Of a stretch of DNA of 29,042 nucleotides, positions 6,296 through 14,759 are shown in pieces. This DNA is from Acidithiobacillus sulfuriphilus (GTDB taxonomy: Bacteria; Pseudomonadota; Gammaproteobacteria; Acidithiobacillales; Acidithiobacillaceae). The notes below the pieces were generated by a model that searched no databases, was not told the DNA's origin, and saw only the letters and a list, made by a program, of their open reading frames with translations. How positions within the stretch are numbered: position 1 is the stretch's first letter; the number at the start of each line of letters is the position of its first letter. The DNA is taken from contig NZ_RIZI01000164.1 in the NCBI RefSeq assembly GCF_003721225.1, positions 1-29,042 on the forward strand. The letters are read 5' to 3'. The translations under genes were made by a program, and so were the position numbers.

Positions 6296-7096
6296 ATGCT
6301 GCTGACGTCGGCGTTATGGACTCTGGCAAGTGCGGGGATCCTGGGAAATGCCGTGCTCGCTTCGCTGGTGATGTGCCCGCGCTGCAAAATGATCAGCACG
6401 AACCTGATACGCCTGCCAAAAACCGCCATAGGCCGAGGTGAAATAGCGCTAACTTTCGACGACGGACCAGACGCAGAAGTGACGCCCCAAGTGCTGGACC
6501 AGTTGGACCTCTACAGCGCGAAAGCCAGCTTCTTTTGCATTGGCGAGCAAGCGGTTGCACGGCCGGATCTGGTTGCGGAAATCATACGTCGTGGCCATAG
6601 CGTGGAAAATCATAGCTATAATCACCGGAATCTATTTGCCTTTAGTAGTGCCAAAAATTTAACAATAGAAGTCATTGCCACGCAACAGGCTATTCGTTCC
6701 GCCAATGCCGGTAGCAGCCCCACGTTTTTTCGTGCTCCTTTCGGATTCCGCAGCCCATTGCTCGGCGGTGTATTGCGTCAGGCCCACTTGCAGCATGTCG
6801 CTTGGACCCGGCGCGGCTATGATGCCGTCTGTCGCAATCCCGATGCGGTATTCCGTCGTCTTGCCCACAAGTTGTCCGCTGGTGACATTTTATTATTACA
6901 TGACGGCGGATCGGCACGGATGCGCAACGGGCGGCCGGTTGTGCTAGAGGTCTTGCCCCGGCTACTGGAGCGGTGCGCTAGCCACGGGTTGCGCAGCGTA
7001 TCTTTGCCAATGGCATTTGGCGATGCACAATTCTATAAAGAAACTTTGGCAACACTTGCCGTGGATGCGTATCGGTCCATGGATTCCTCTGCATGA
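6296..7096 (+). CDS. NodB-type polysaccharide deacetylase
   Basis: The protein has 266 residues and is expected to remove N- or O-acetyl groups from a sugar polymer or glycolipid. An N-terminal hydrophobic helix (about 3-26) probably anchors it in the membrane. The NodB motifs are visible: T-F-D-D-G-P-D (53-59, catalytic base and metal Asp), H-S-V-E-N-H-S-Y-N-H (101-110, metal histidines), R-A-P-F-G-F-R-S-P, and near the end D-I-L-L-L-H-D-G-G. It is therefore probably catalytically competent. It lies 233 bases before the halogenase on the same strand. It may act on the sugar added by the cluster's glycosyltransferase, but this is inferred from position only. Confidence 0.85.
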   Translation: MLLTSALWTLASAGILGNAVLASLVMCPRCKMISTNLIRLPKTAIGRGEIALTFDDGPDAEVTPQVLDQLDLYSAKASFFCIGEQAVARPDLVAEIIRRGHSVENHSYNHRNLFAFSSAKNLTIEVIATQQAIRSANAGSSPTFFRAPFGFRSPLLGGVLRQAHLQHVAWTRRGYDAVCRNPDAVFRRLAHKLSAGDILLLHDGGSARMRNGRPVVLEVLPRLLERCASHGLRSVSLPMAFGDAQFYKETLATLAVDAYRSMDSSA

Positions 7097-7329
7097 CACC
7101 CTTTGCCCAAGATAAACTGGAGAAGGATTTGGTATTTCATTATCTGTTACGCTAGTGGTTATTACCAAAAATTATATGATCGTTGTTATTTATTGATGAA
7201 AATACGCGCTGTTGGCGCTTCTGCGTGGGGCAGAAATACCTTTCAGCGCTGACAGTTGGCCGAGTTATTAAGCCATTATGCAGGACAATACCTATTGATG
7301 CAAAAAGATCTAAAAAGGAGCAGATCATA
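7097..7329 (+). other. Leader region before the halogenase operon
   Basis: This 233-base gap separates the deacetylase from the halogenase and is AT-rich in its first half. I see no clear -35/-10 pair and no terminator with a T run. A small GCGC-TGTTG-GCGC stem occurs near 7206-7218. AAAAAGGAG at 7312-7320 is the halogenase ribosome-binding site. A promoter here is likely given the length of the gap. Confidence 0.3.
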
Positions 7330-8652
7330 ATGGAAAAAGTTGAAATACCAAGTTCCGATCCGGTAGCGCAAATATGTGACATCCTTGTTATCGGTGGGGG
7401 ACCAGCGGGCTCGACGATCAGCACGCTATTGGCAGAGCGCGGTTACCGGGTGACCGTTCTGGAAAAGGCGCGTCACCCCCGCTTCCACATCGGAGAATCG
7501 CTACTCCCGGCCAATTTGCCCCTATTGCAAGAGTTGGGTGTTGCAGAAGAAGTCCACCACATCGGCATGGCGAAGTGGGGGGCAGAGTTCAACTCGCATT
7601 ACCATGCGGAGAAGAAGCAGACCTTCTCTTTTGCCGACGCATGGGATAAATCCATGCCCATGGCCTATCAGGTGCGGCGTTCCGAATTCGACGAGATCCT
7701 CATTCGCAATGCAGAGCGAAAGGGCGCCAAGGTCATGGAAGGCTGTCGCGCTAACGCTGTGGAGTTTCTGCGCGATAACGCCGGGGTGCTGGTCCATGCG
7801 CAGCACGGGGATGGCCGCCAGGAAACTTGGCAGGCCCGCTTCCTGGTGGATGCATCCGGCCGCGATACGTTCCTGGGTAATCGTCTCAAATCCAAGCGCC
7901 GCAACCCCAAGCATAACGGCTCCGCCCTCTATGCGCATTTTCGCGGTGCCCGGCGCCTTGACGGCAAGGAAGAAGGGAATATTTCCTTATTCTGGTTTGA
8001 GCACGGTTGGTTCTGGTTCATTCCCCTTGCGGACGGAACGACCAGCGTAGGGGCTGTGGTATGGCCGTACTACCTCAAATCCAGAACCAAAGCGGTAAAC
8101 GACTTTTTTCATGAAACCATCGGAATGTGCCCTGCCCTGGCAGCACGGTTGGTTGATGCCAAGCGCATTACCGATGTCGATGCCACCGGCAACTACTCCT
8201 ACGCCTGCGATCAAACCCATGGGCCCAACTACCTTCTGTTGGGTGACGCATTCGCTTTCATCGACCCGGTTTTTTCGTCGGGGGTCATGCTGGCCATGCA
8301 AAGCGCATTCATCGGCGCCGAGACCATCGACACTTGCCTGCGGGAGCCGCACCGAGCTCCAGGGGTGCTCAAGGATTTCGATCGCCGGATCCGTCACGGC
8401 GGCAAGGTATTTTCGTGGTATATTTATCGCATCAGTCAACCGGCCATGCGCGACATGTTTATGCGTCCGAGTAATGTGCTGCGGGCCAAAGAGGCGGTAC
8501 TTTCGGTCCTTGCCGGAGATATTTTCGGGAAGACGCCGATTTGGTCATCTCTTGCCGTGTTCAAAGGTATTTATTACTTGTCTTGCTTGCGCCATTTTCA
8601 TCGTTCATTGGCTGCCAGAAGGCAGCGTAAGGAAAATATACGGGTATTTTAA
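7330..8652 (+). CDS. Flavin-dependent halogenase of the aryl polyene cluster
   Basis: The protein has 440 residues. FADH2-dependent halogenases generate hypohalous acid that reaches the substrate through a catalytic lysine. The signatures can be read directly. The FAD-binding G-G-G-P-A-G is at 22-27. A lysine stands in K-W-G-A-E-F (K82), at the place of the catalytic lysine in phenolic halogenases. W-F-W-F-I-P (227-232) satisfies the diagnostic W-x-W-x-I-P. F-I-D-P-V-F-S-S-G (310-318) satisfies F-x2-P-x2-S-x-G. The start ATG follows AAAAAGGAG by nine bases; an upstream in-frame start lacks this. It overlaps the chorismatase start as TAATG. The most likely substrate is the aryl head of the polyene, free or ACP-bound. 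Chloride versus bromide preference cannot be read from sequence. Confidence 0.88.
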   Translation: MEKVEIPSSDPVAQICDILVIGGGPAGSTISTLLAERGYRVTVLEKARHPRFHIGESLLPANLPLLQELGVAEEVHHIGMAKWGAEFNSHYHAEKKQTFSFADAWDKSMPMAYQVRRSEFDEILIRNAERKGAKVMEGCRANAVEFLRDNAGVLVHAQHGDGRQETWQARFLVDASGRDTFLGNRLKSKRRNPKHNGSALYAHFRGARRLDGKEEGNISLFWFEHGWFWFIPLADGTTSVGAVVWPYYLKSRTKAVNDFFHETIGMCPALAARLVDAKRITDVDATGNYSYACDQTHGPNYLLLGDAFAFIDPVFSSGVMLAMQSAFIGAETIDTCLREPHRAPGVLKDFDRRIRHGGKVFSWYIYRISQPAMRDMFMRPSNVLRAKEAVLSVLAGDIFGKTPIWSSLAVFKGIYYLSCLRHFHRSLAARRQRKENIRVF

Positions 8653-9731
8653 TGACGATAAGCGCGAACGCCATGATCGCTGATCCCGGACACCTTTATT
8701 TTTCTTATATCCGTCCTACCAATGCGGCGTTGCAGTCACTCTCCAGCGAGGAAGGCCTATTGGGAATTGTCACGTTCCGGACCGACTTCTGGAGAGAAGA
8801 CGATGGCACTACGCTAGAGGGAATATTACAGATATCGTTATCCGGTAGGGGGGATGATCTTTGTGAAATATGGCAGACCACGCAGCCGGTGGTTGCCGGT
8901 AAGGTTGGTGATATCACCTACCGTTGCAGCCGTGACTTTTTGTTTGGCAGCATCGCCCTAACCGCAGCCGATGTTCCTGCTGGCAATCATCGTGGTTTGA
9001 TCGTCCCCCCTTTGCAGAGCTGTGCCGAACTCGCGTATAAGCAAATATTCAGCCTGCTGGATCACCACGGATACCCCGACCTGCTGCGCATTTGGAATTT
9101 TATACCCGATATCAATGGCGTAAGCCATGGTCTCGAACACTATCGCCAATTTAATATAGGTCGCCAAGATGCGTTCCTTGCCTGCGGCCGTTTTCTGGAG
9201 AAGCAAAACATACCTGCAGCCAGTGCGTTAGGCTCTATTGATGGGCCGCTGGTCGTGTACTTCCTTGCTGCACGGCATAAATCAGTGGCCGTTGAGAATC
9301 CTAGACAGACCAGTGCCTACCATTACCCCCGAGAATACGGGCCAAGCAGCCCAACCTTCTCACGTGCCGGATGGATTGATCTAGGGCAGCAAAAGGTGCT
9401 CTTCATTTCCGGAACGGCCAGCATCATCGGGCATCAAACCAGGTATGGGGGGGATGTGGCGGCGCAAACGCGCGAAAGCATGGCGAATATTGCAGCCGTC
9501 ATCGCGGAGACGAATCGTGTCGCTGCTACTACGTCCTTATATGATCTCAACGACCTCTCCTACAAAGTTTATTTGCGGCATATCACGGATCTGCCGATCG
9601 TCCGGGCCGAGCTGGATCTTCTTGTTACGCCGGCTGCTCCGGTCTTTTATCTTCAGGCTGATATCTGCCGGCAAGATCTTCTGGTAGAGATTGAAGCAAC
9701 CGCGGGCATGCTCATGGATGGTATGGCATGA
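8652..9731 (+). CDS. Chorismatase (XanB2/FkbO/Hyg5 family)
   Basis: The protein has 359 residues, full length for the family. Chorismatases hydrolyse chorismate to pyruvate plus a cyclohexadiene diol or a hydroxybenzoate. XanB2 of Xanthomonas makes 3- and 4-hydroxybenzoate, the former being the xanthomonadin starter. Family landmarks are Y-R-Q-F-N-I-G-R-Q-D-A-F-L-A-C-G-R (164-180), the block E-N-P-R-Q-T-S-A-Y-H-Y-P-R-E-Y-G-P-x-S-P-T-F-S-R-A (215-239), and the C-terminal D-I-C-R-x-D-L-L-V-E-I-E, which carries the catalytic glutamate region. Its ATG overlaps the halogenase stop (TAATG), so the two are translationally coupled. Whether the product is 3- or 4-hydroxybenzoate depends on active-site residues I cannot map without a structure. 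Confidence 0.85.
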   Translation: MTISANAMIADPGHLYFSYIRPTNAALQSLSSEEGLLGIVTFRTDFWREDDGTTLEGILQISLSGRGDDLCEIWQTTQPVVAGKVGDITYRCSRDFLFGSIALTAADVPAGNHRGLIVPPLQSCAELAYKQIFSLLDHHGYPDLLRIWNFIPDINGVSHGLEHYRQFNIGRQDAFLACGRFLEKQNIPAASALGSIDGPLVVYFLAARHKSVAVENPRQTSAYHYPREYGPSSPTFSRAGWIDLGQQKVLFISGTASIIGHQTRYGGDVAAQTRESMANIAAVIAETNRVAATTSLYDLNDLSYKVYLRHITDLPIVRAELDLLVTPAAPVFYLQADICRQDLLVEIEATAGMLMDGMA

Positions 9732-9814
9732 ACCAATCTATGATTGGATATTCAAGGCATCGGGAATTGATATGTATTTTATCCCCCTACTCATGAGCAT
9801 ACATAGGCGGATAG

Positions 9815-10627
9815 GTGCCGATAGATAATGCTGCGGCTTCCATGATGACTAGCAAAAAATTGCGCAATCTGCGCGAATACCTCGCGTTTTATAGCGGACT
9901 AGGGCTGTTGGCCGGCATCAGTCTCCTGTGGTCCGTGCTGGCCCTGCCATTGAATCTTGTACTGCCCAGGAAATGGAAAAAACAGACGGGGCGCTTGGTT
10001 ATTACCATGGGGTTCAGAATGTACCTGCGGGCATTGTCCATTATGGGTGCCTGCCGTTTTGATTTAAAGGCGCTGGACACGCTCCAGCGTGAATCGCCCA
10101 TGATCGTCGCACCCAATCACCCTTCGCTGCTGGATGCGCTGATGGTGATTTCCCGCATGCCCAATCTAGCGTGCATCATGAAGGCAGAGTTGGTGGACAA
10201 TGTTTTTTTTGGCGCGGGCGCCCGCTTGGCTTGCTATATCCGCAATGATTCGTTACGTCGCATGATTCGCCTTGCCGTAGAAGACCTGCGCGGAGGCAGC
10301 CATTTGCTGCTTTTCCCAGAAGGCACCCGTAGCAACCGCCTCCCCATCGGGACTGTACGCGGCAGTATCGCCCTGATTGCCAAGGAGGCCAGGGTGCCCG
10401 TCCAAACCGTTTTGATCGAAACCGACTCGGCATTCCTGACCAAGGGCTGGCCTTTTTTCCGCAAACCATCCATGCCCATTCACTATCGAATACATCTCGG
10501 CCAACGCTTTGACCCACCGACAGACGTGCGCGGCTTCACCGCGGAGTTGGAAAGCTACTTCCAATCGGCATTGGTGGACGCCAAATTGCCGCACCTCCCC
10601 GCAGCAACGGATGTTCATTCTTCATGA
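9815..10627 (+). CDS. PlsC-like 1-acyl-glycerol-3-phosphate acyltransferase family protein
   Basis: The protein has 270 residues and is predicted to transfer an acyl group on the inner membrane. It has the catalytic N-H-P-S-L-L-D (H-x4-D) and F-P-E-G-T-R-S motifs of the PlsC family, after one or two hydrophobic N-terminal helices. In aryl polyene clusters such enzymes are thought to help attach the polyene to a lipid carrier. The GTG at 9815 has an AGGCGGA-like site before it. ATG at 9842 is a possible alternative without a clear site. It follows the chorismatase by 83 bases and overlaps the glycosyltransferase by four. Confidence 0.85.
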   Translation: MPIDNAAASMMTSKKLRNLREYLAFYSGLGLLAGISLLWSVLALPLNLVLPRKWKKQTGRLVITMGFRMYLRALSIMGACRFDLKALDTLQRESPMIVAPNHPSLLDALMVISRMPNLACIMKAELVDNVFFGAGARLACYIRNDSLRRMIRLAVEDLRGGSHLLLFPEGTRSNRLPIGTVRGSIALIAKEARVPVQTVLIETDSAFLTKGWPFFRKPSMPIHYRIHLGQRFDPPTDVRGFTAELESYFQSALVDAKLPHLPAATDVHSS

Positions 10628-11385
10628 GCGAGGCGTCGACTACCCATCTGTTGCTGATCCCTAGCTACAATCCCGGTCCAAGAGTATATGAAACTGTGGC
10701 ATTGGCACGGCGGCAATGGAATCCCGTATGGGTAGTGGTGGATGGCAGCACCGACGGAACGGCTGCAGGGCTGCGGGCGCTGGCCGCTAAAGATAGCGGA
10801 TTGCGCGTTTTTCAACTCACCAATAATCAGGGTAAAGGCGCGGCCGTGCTTTTCGGGCTGGACCAGGCCATCTCACAGGGCTACACCCATGTGCTGACGA
10901 TGGACTCCGACGGGCAGCACCCCATGGATGCCATTCCCTCGTTTATGGCAGCATCCCTGCAAAATCCGGATGCCATGATCCTCGGGGTCCCGGTCTTCGA
11001 TGCCAGTGCCCCGGCCCTACGGGTAAAAGGCCGCAGGGTGTCCAACTGGTGGGCCAACCTGGAGACGCTGGGGGGGGGCATTGGTGATTCCCTGTTTGGT
11101 TTTCGCGTCTATCCCATTGCGCCATTGCGGCAACTGATGCACTCACAACGCTGGATGCGGCGTTTCGATTTCGATCCCGAGGCGGCGGTGCGTATGTCCT
11201 GGCGCGGAGTCAGAATCATCAATATTCCAGCAATGGTCCGTTACTTCGGTGCCGATGAGGGTGGGATCTCCCATTTCCGTTATCTGAGGGACAACATGCT
11301 GCTTACCTGGATGCATACGCGGCTGTTCTTCGGTTTCCTGATCCGCTTCCCCGTATTGTTGTTGCGTCACTGGTCAAGGCGATAA
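10624..11385 (+). CDS. Family 2 glycosyltransferase
   Basis: The protein has 253 residues. It begins with the GT2 nucleotide-sugar fold: L-L-L-I-P-S-Y-N-P-G, then V-V-V-D-G-S-T-D-G-T, N-N-Q-G-K-G-A-A-V and the D-x-D equivalent M-D-S-D-G-Q-H-P. A weakly hydrophobic C-terminal stretch suggests peripheral membrane association. GT2 proteins are frequent members of aryl polyene clusters and probably glycosylate the lipid anchor. The sugar is unknown. The start overlaps the preceding acyltransferase (ATGA-type overlap). The stop lies only eight bases from the stop of the antiporter that converges on it. Confidence 0.87.
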   Translation: MSEASTTHLLLIPSYNPGPRVYETVALARRQWNPVWVVVDGSTDGTAAGLRALAAKDSGLRVFQLTNNQGKGAAVLFGLDQAISQGYTHVLTMDSDGQHPMDAIPSFMAASLQNPDAMILGVPVFDASAPALRVKGRRVSNWWANLETLGGGIGDSLFGFRVYPIAPLRQLMHSQRWMRRFDFDPEAAVRMSWRGVRIINIPAMVRYFGADEGGISHFRYLRDNMLLTWMHTRLFFGFLIRFPVLLLRHWSRR

Positions 11386-11393
11386 GCCTTAGG

Positions 11394-12713
11394 TCAAATA
11401 GTTCTCCGACCACTTGGCATGGGAGCGGGGGCGGGCAGTTGCACCCCGGCCCGGGGTAACCAGACACGGAGAAAAGGCGTCGTGATGATGGTGCTGAAGA
11501 TGGCCATGATCACTAGCATGGTGAAAACCTGCTGGGATATGGCACCCAAATCATAACCCACATTAATGACGATCAACTCCATTAATGCACGGGTATTCAT
11601 CATGATGCCCATAACCTTCGCCTGGTGGTGGTTCAAGCCGGCAATCCGTGCCGCCCCATACGCACCGCCGAACTTGCTCACGGTCGCAAGGAGTAAGGTC
11701 AGTCCGCACCAACCCCAGAGAGACACGCTGTCCAATCCGCCAATATTGGTACGCAGGCCCGTATAAGTGAAGAAAATCGGCAGAAAGAAGACTAGCACAA
11801 AGGGGGAGACCCGCTCATTCCACGCCTTGACGAATTCATCCGCGTCATGGAGGATGACGCCCATGATAAAGCCGCCAAAGATCGTAAAAATGCCCAACGA
11901 AGAGGTGACCAATCCGGAAATGAATATGCTGATCAGGATGATTCCCAATAAATGCGGAGTCAGCTTGCCTCCCGCGCTGAAGCGCCGGATCACCCATTTC
12001 ATCAGCGGCCGAATGCCAAACATCCAGATGATGATGAAAGAGATTACTAAAAAAACCTTGATCACGAAGGCAATCGCCTCAAAATGGGACAGCGCCAGAG
12101 TCGTCACAAGCGCGAGCAACAACCAGCCGACGACGTCGTTGATCGCCGCAGCACTGATGGCGATGACTCCGAGTCGGGATCTGGTCATGCCGAATTCCAT
12201 CATGATACGGCCGAGGATAGGTACGGCTGTAATGGAAAACGCTGTAGCGATAAATAGCGCCGATGTCCACTGCCCGGCTTGGGGAGAGAGTATGGGCGCA
12301 CTGACCAGGGCGAACCCTAGACCAAGAACGAATGGTACCAGCATGCTTGCTGCTGCCACCCATAACACCGCATTCCGGTTCCCTTTTTCTTTCAGGTGGG
12401 AAAAATCGAACTCCAGACCAATCTGAAACATCAATAGAATAAGTCCCAGTTGTGAAAGGGCATCTAGAGGTCCAGCAGGAATCGAATGAAAAATGTAGTG
12501 GAAGGTGCCTGGCATCAGTAAGCCGAGCAGCGACGGACCCAGCACGATTCCGGCGACGATTTCGCCAACGACCGCTGCTTGGCCGATCCTCCAGGCGATC
12601 TCTCCACCCATGCGCGCAGCCAGTATAATGACGCTAAGCTGCATCAATGTGAAAAAGATCAGAAGCTCGGACTTCTGTGCAGGCAAATCGAAAACATGAC
12701 TAATAATGCTCAT
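11394..12713 (-). CDS. CPA2-type cation/proton antiporter
   Basis: The protein has 439 residues and about twelve hydrophobic helices, an inner-membrane Na+/H+ or K+/H+ exchanger of the KefB/NapA group. Characteristic segments are V-V-G-E-I-V-A-G-I-V-L-G-P-S-L-L-G near the N-terminus, F-Q-I-G-L-E-F-D, and A-A-A-I-N-D-V-V-G-W around the ion-binding helix. There is no C-terminal TrkA-N domain. It is the last gene of the ketosynthase operon, 15 bases after the ketoreductase. Aryl polyene clusters do not normally need an antiporter, so its presence is notable. It might use the proton gradient or serve ion homeostasis in acid. Confidence 0.85.
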   Translation of the reverse strand: MSIISHVFDLPAQKSELLIFFTLMQLSVIILAARMGGEIAWRIGQAAVVGEIVAGIVLGPSLLGLLMPGTFHYIFHSIPAGPLDALSQLGLILLMFQIGLEFDFSHLKEKGNRNAVLWVAAASMLVPFVLGLGFALVSAPILSPQAGQWTSALFIATAFSITAVPILGRIMMEFGMTRSRLGVIAISAAAINDVVGWLLLALVTTLALSHFEAIAFVIKVFLVISFIIIWMFGIRPLMKWVIRRFSAGGKLTPHLLGIILISIFISGLVTSSLGIFTIFGGFIMGVILHDADEFVKAWNERVSPFVLVFFLPIFFTYTGLRTNIGGLDSVSLWGWCGLTLLLATVSKFGGAYGAARIAGLNHHQAKVMGIMMNTRALMELIVINVGYDLGAISQQVFTMLVIMAIFSTIITTPFLRVWLPRAGVQLPAPAPMPSGRRTI

Positions 12714-12728
12714 GGAAGGTTCCAGGAT

Positions 12729-13451
12729 TCATGTCATAGCGCCGTTAATGGAAATGATCTGGCCACTGATGTAGGCGGATTTTTCCGAGGCAAGAAATCC
12801 GACCAGATCGGCCACTTCCTCGGGTCGTCCGGCACGCTTCATCGGCACCATTTGCGCGATGGCGTCAGTAGCGAAGGCATTCGCGCTCATTTCGGTCGCG
12901 ATGATGCCAGGCGCCACGGCGTTGACCGTAATCCCGCGGTTGGCGACCTCCAGCGCCAGAGATTTGGTGGCCGCATGCAGCGCACCTTTGGCCGCCGAAT
13001 AATTGACCTGACCTCGATTACCCGTTAGCGCGGCCACTGAGGTGATATTGATGATGCGCCCCCAGCGAGTGCGGATCATGGGCATGAGTACGGCCTGCGT
13101 TACATGGAAGAAACCATTCAGTGATACGTCTATCACGTCCTGCCATTGCCGCGCGCCGAGGGCTGGGAAGACCGCGTCGTCATGAATGCCGGCATTGTTG
13201 ACCAGGACCTGGATGGGCCCGGCTTCGAGCAAATCCTGCAAGGCCAGAGCGGTAGCCTGTGCATCGGTGACATCGAAAGCCAATACGGCCGCATCGCCAC
13301 CCGCGGCGATGATGGAATCTGCCAGCGCCTGGGCTTTCACCTGGTTGCGATGGGTATGGATAATGACCTGGAGGCCATCTGCTGCGAGTTTCTTGCAGAT
13401 GGCAGCACCAATGCCGCCGCTACCGCCGGTGATAAGGGCGCGCTTAGGCAT
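12729..13451 (-). CDS. 3-oxoacyl-ACP reductase (ApeQ/FabG-like ketoreductase)
   Basis: The protein has 240 residues. It should reduce each 3-keto intermediate of the growing polyene using NADPH. The short-chain dehydrogenase elements are complete: T-G-G-S-G-G-I-G (8-15), N-N-A-G (85-88), and catalytic S138, Y151 and K155 in S-V-A-A-L-T-G-N-R-G-Q-V-N-Y-S-A-A-K. It ends in S-G-Q-I-I-S-I-N-G-A-M. The ATG at 13451 overlaps the end of the dehydratase gene by eight bases, and M-P-K-R-A-L-I-T-G-G is a normal FabG start. The order dehydratase then reductase matches known APE loci. Confidence 0.9.
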   Translation of the reverse strand: MPKRALITGGSGGIGAAICKKLAADGLQVIIHTHRNQVKAQALADSIIAAGGDAAVLAFDVTDAQATALALQDLLEAGPIQVLVNNAGIHDDAVFPALGARQWQDVIDVSLNGFFHVTQAVLMPMIRTRWGRIINITSVAALTGNRGQVNYSAAKGALHAATKSLALEVANRGITVNAVAPGIIATEMSANAFATDAIAQMVPMKRAGRPEEVADLVGFLASEKSAYISGQIISINGAMT

Positions 13452-13941
13452 GCGGCTCCCCCCGGATGCCCGCAAGTGGGGTAGGGGAATGCACCACTGC
13501 AGACGGATTGGCGTCCAGTAGAAGTGCCGCACGGCCGTCCAGCAGCACGCGGGCCTGGCTCAGAACGGCGAAGCGGTATAGTAGATTGCGCTGGCCAGCC
13601 AACTTTTCTGCCGTAATCGTGAGGTCGCCGTCGATATCATCAAGGCGCGATACGCGCAGGACAACATCGCGCACGCTGATGAGATAGCCTACCTTAGCTG
13701 CGCCCCCCTTTTCAGTGGAGGGGCACAATAATGCGCCATGTACGGCCATTGCCTGTGCCGCATATTCAATACCGCAGGCTGCGCCGAGCCGTCCATGGGC
13801 GCGAAGCGGCAACGTTTCCCATCGGTGGCTAGTGGCCGTGCAGGTAATGGTGCTTTCATCCCATCGCTCTACAGCATCGAGCAAATGCATGCTTCCCTGG
13901 TGAGGTATTTGTCTGGCAATCCACTGACGATCTAGCTGCAT
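13444..13941 (-). CDS. ApeP-like 3-hydroxyacyl-ACP dehydratase
   Basis: The protein has 165 residues and a hot-dog fold. It should dehydrate the 3-hydroxyacyl intermediates to give trans double bonds. The motif I-P-H-Q-G-S-M-H-L-L-D (12-22) carries the FabZ-type histidine (H14). It is longer than FabZ at the C-terminus, which is usual for ApeP. In the characterised system ApeP works in a complex with the smaller ApeI, and the second dehydratase here is at 20642-20959. It overlaps the chain-length factor gene by ten bases and the reductase by eight, so translation is coupled. Confidence 0.85.
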   Translation of the reverse strand: MQLDRQWIARQIPHQGSMHLLDAVERWDESTITCTATSHRWETLPLRAHGRLGAACGIEYAAQAMAVHGALLCPSTEKGGAAKVGYLISVRDVVLRVSRLDDIDGDLTITAEKLAGQRNLLYRFAVLSQARVLLDGRAALLLDANPSAVVHSPTPLAGIRGEPHA

Positions 13942-14747
13942 GGAGCTACATCCACTGCCAAATGCGGCAGATTCACATAATCCAGGACGATGCGCCCGGC
14001 CTCGCTTCTCGCTATGGCCTGAAGCAGAGGGAGGCAGCGTGCGGCAGGAATAGATCGGCGCAGGCCTTCAAGGGCGATGTCATCCATGAGTTGCACTGCG
14101 GAGTCCGTAAATAAGGCATCCCCGCAAAAACTGAGTTGCGCGATTGTTTTCCCGGGATGTGGGGTAGCCGTCAGTAACAGCGCCACGGCAAAGGTATCCG
14201 GAACCGGGCGGGCGTCGTACAGAGGTTGGGGATAGTCGCTATCGCAGGCGATCAATAAGACAGGACGCTGCTCGCCCACCAGCAGCGTCATCGCTTCCAA
14301 TAATCCGGCGGAGAAGCTCCCATCATAGGCGCTGACCACGGAGGACGGCGTCATGGCGCCCGCCGCAATGCCCCAATAACCGGAAATGGCGTTGTGTACG
14401 GAATTATGAAACTGGGTGGGAGAAATCATGGTGTCTCCCGACGCCAGTGCCGAACAAATGGCGTGGCAGATGCGGCCATCCCCCCCCGAGGAGGCAAATA
14501 CCGATGCCGGATCTGCGGGGTGAACACCGGCCATAGCACAGGCTTCAAGGCCCACCTGAAGGGCAGCCATGACTCCCGGACTGGCACGGCGCCGCTCTGC
14601 CGGTGGCAACGAGGCAGGCGGCGATAATACGGTTTTCTGCTGTTGGTAGGGCATTTGCCCGGCAAGTATGGCTAAACCTTGCGGCCAGTTGGTGACGCCA
14701 GGGCCGAGCAGCCCTAACCCTTCAAGGTATGCACTTAGCAAAGTCAT
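13932..14747 (-). CDS. Ketosynthase chain-length factor (ApeC-like)
   Basis: The protein has 271 residues, much shorter than a full ketosynthase. It matches the short beta-ketoacyl-synthase-like subunit that pairs with ApeO. The region equivalent to the nucleophile reads A-S-S-G-G-D-G (85-91), with no active-site cysteine, followed by T-Q-F-H-N-S-V-H-N-A-I-S-G-Y-W (111-125), a hallmark of these subunits. It should set polyene length rather than catalyse condensation. It begins 12 bases after the KS stop and overlaps the ApeP-like gene. Confidence 0.82.
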   Translation of the reverse strand: MTLLSAYLEGLGLLGPGVTNWPQGLAILAGQMPYQQQKTVLSPPASLPPAERRRASPGVMAALQVGLEACAMAGVHPADPASVFASSGGDGRICHAICSALASGDTMISPTQFHNSVHNAISGYWGIAAGAMTPSSVVSAYDGSFSAGLLEAMTLLVGEQRPVLLIACDSDYPQPLYDARPVPDTFAVALLLTATPHPGKTIAQLSFCGDALFTDSAVQLMDDIALEGLRRSIPAARCLPLLQAIARSEAGRIVLDYVNLPHLAVDVAPCS

Positions 14748-14759
14748 GGCCTCGATTCG

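Noticed and set aside
11767..12426. A 219-codon plus-strand frame inside the antiporter gene
   Set aside because: It is Met/Ile/Lys-rich shadow translation of the antiporter's opposite strand, without a ribosome-binding site or motif.
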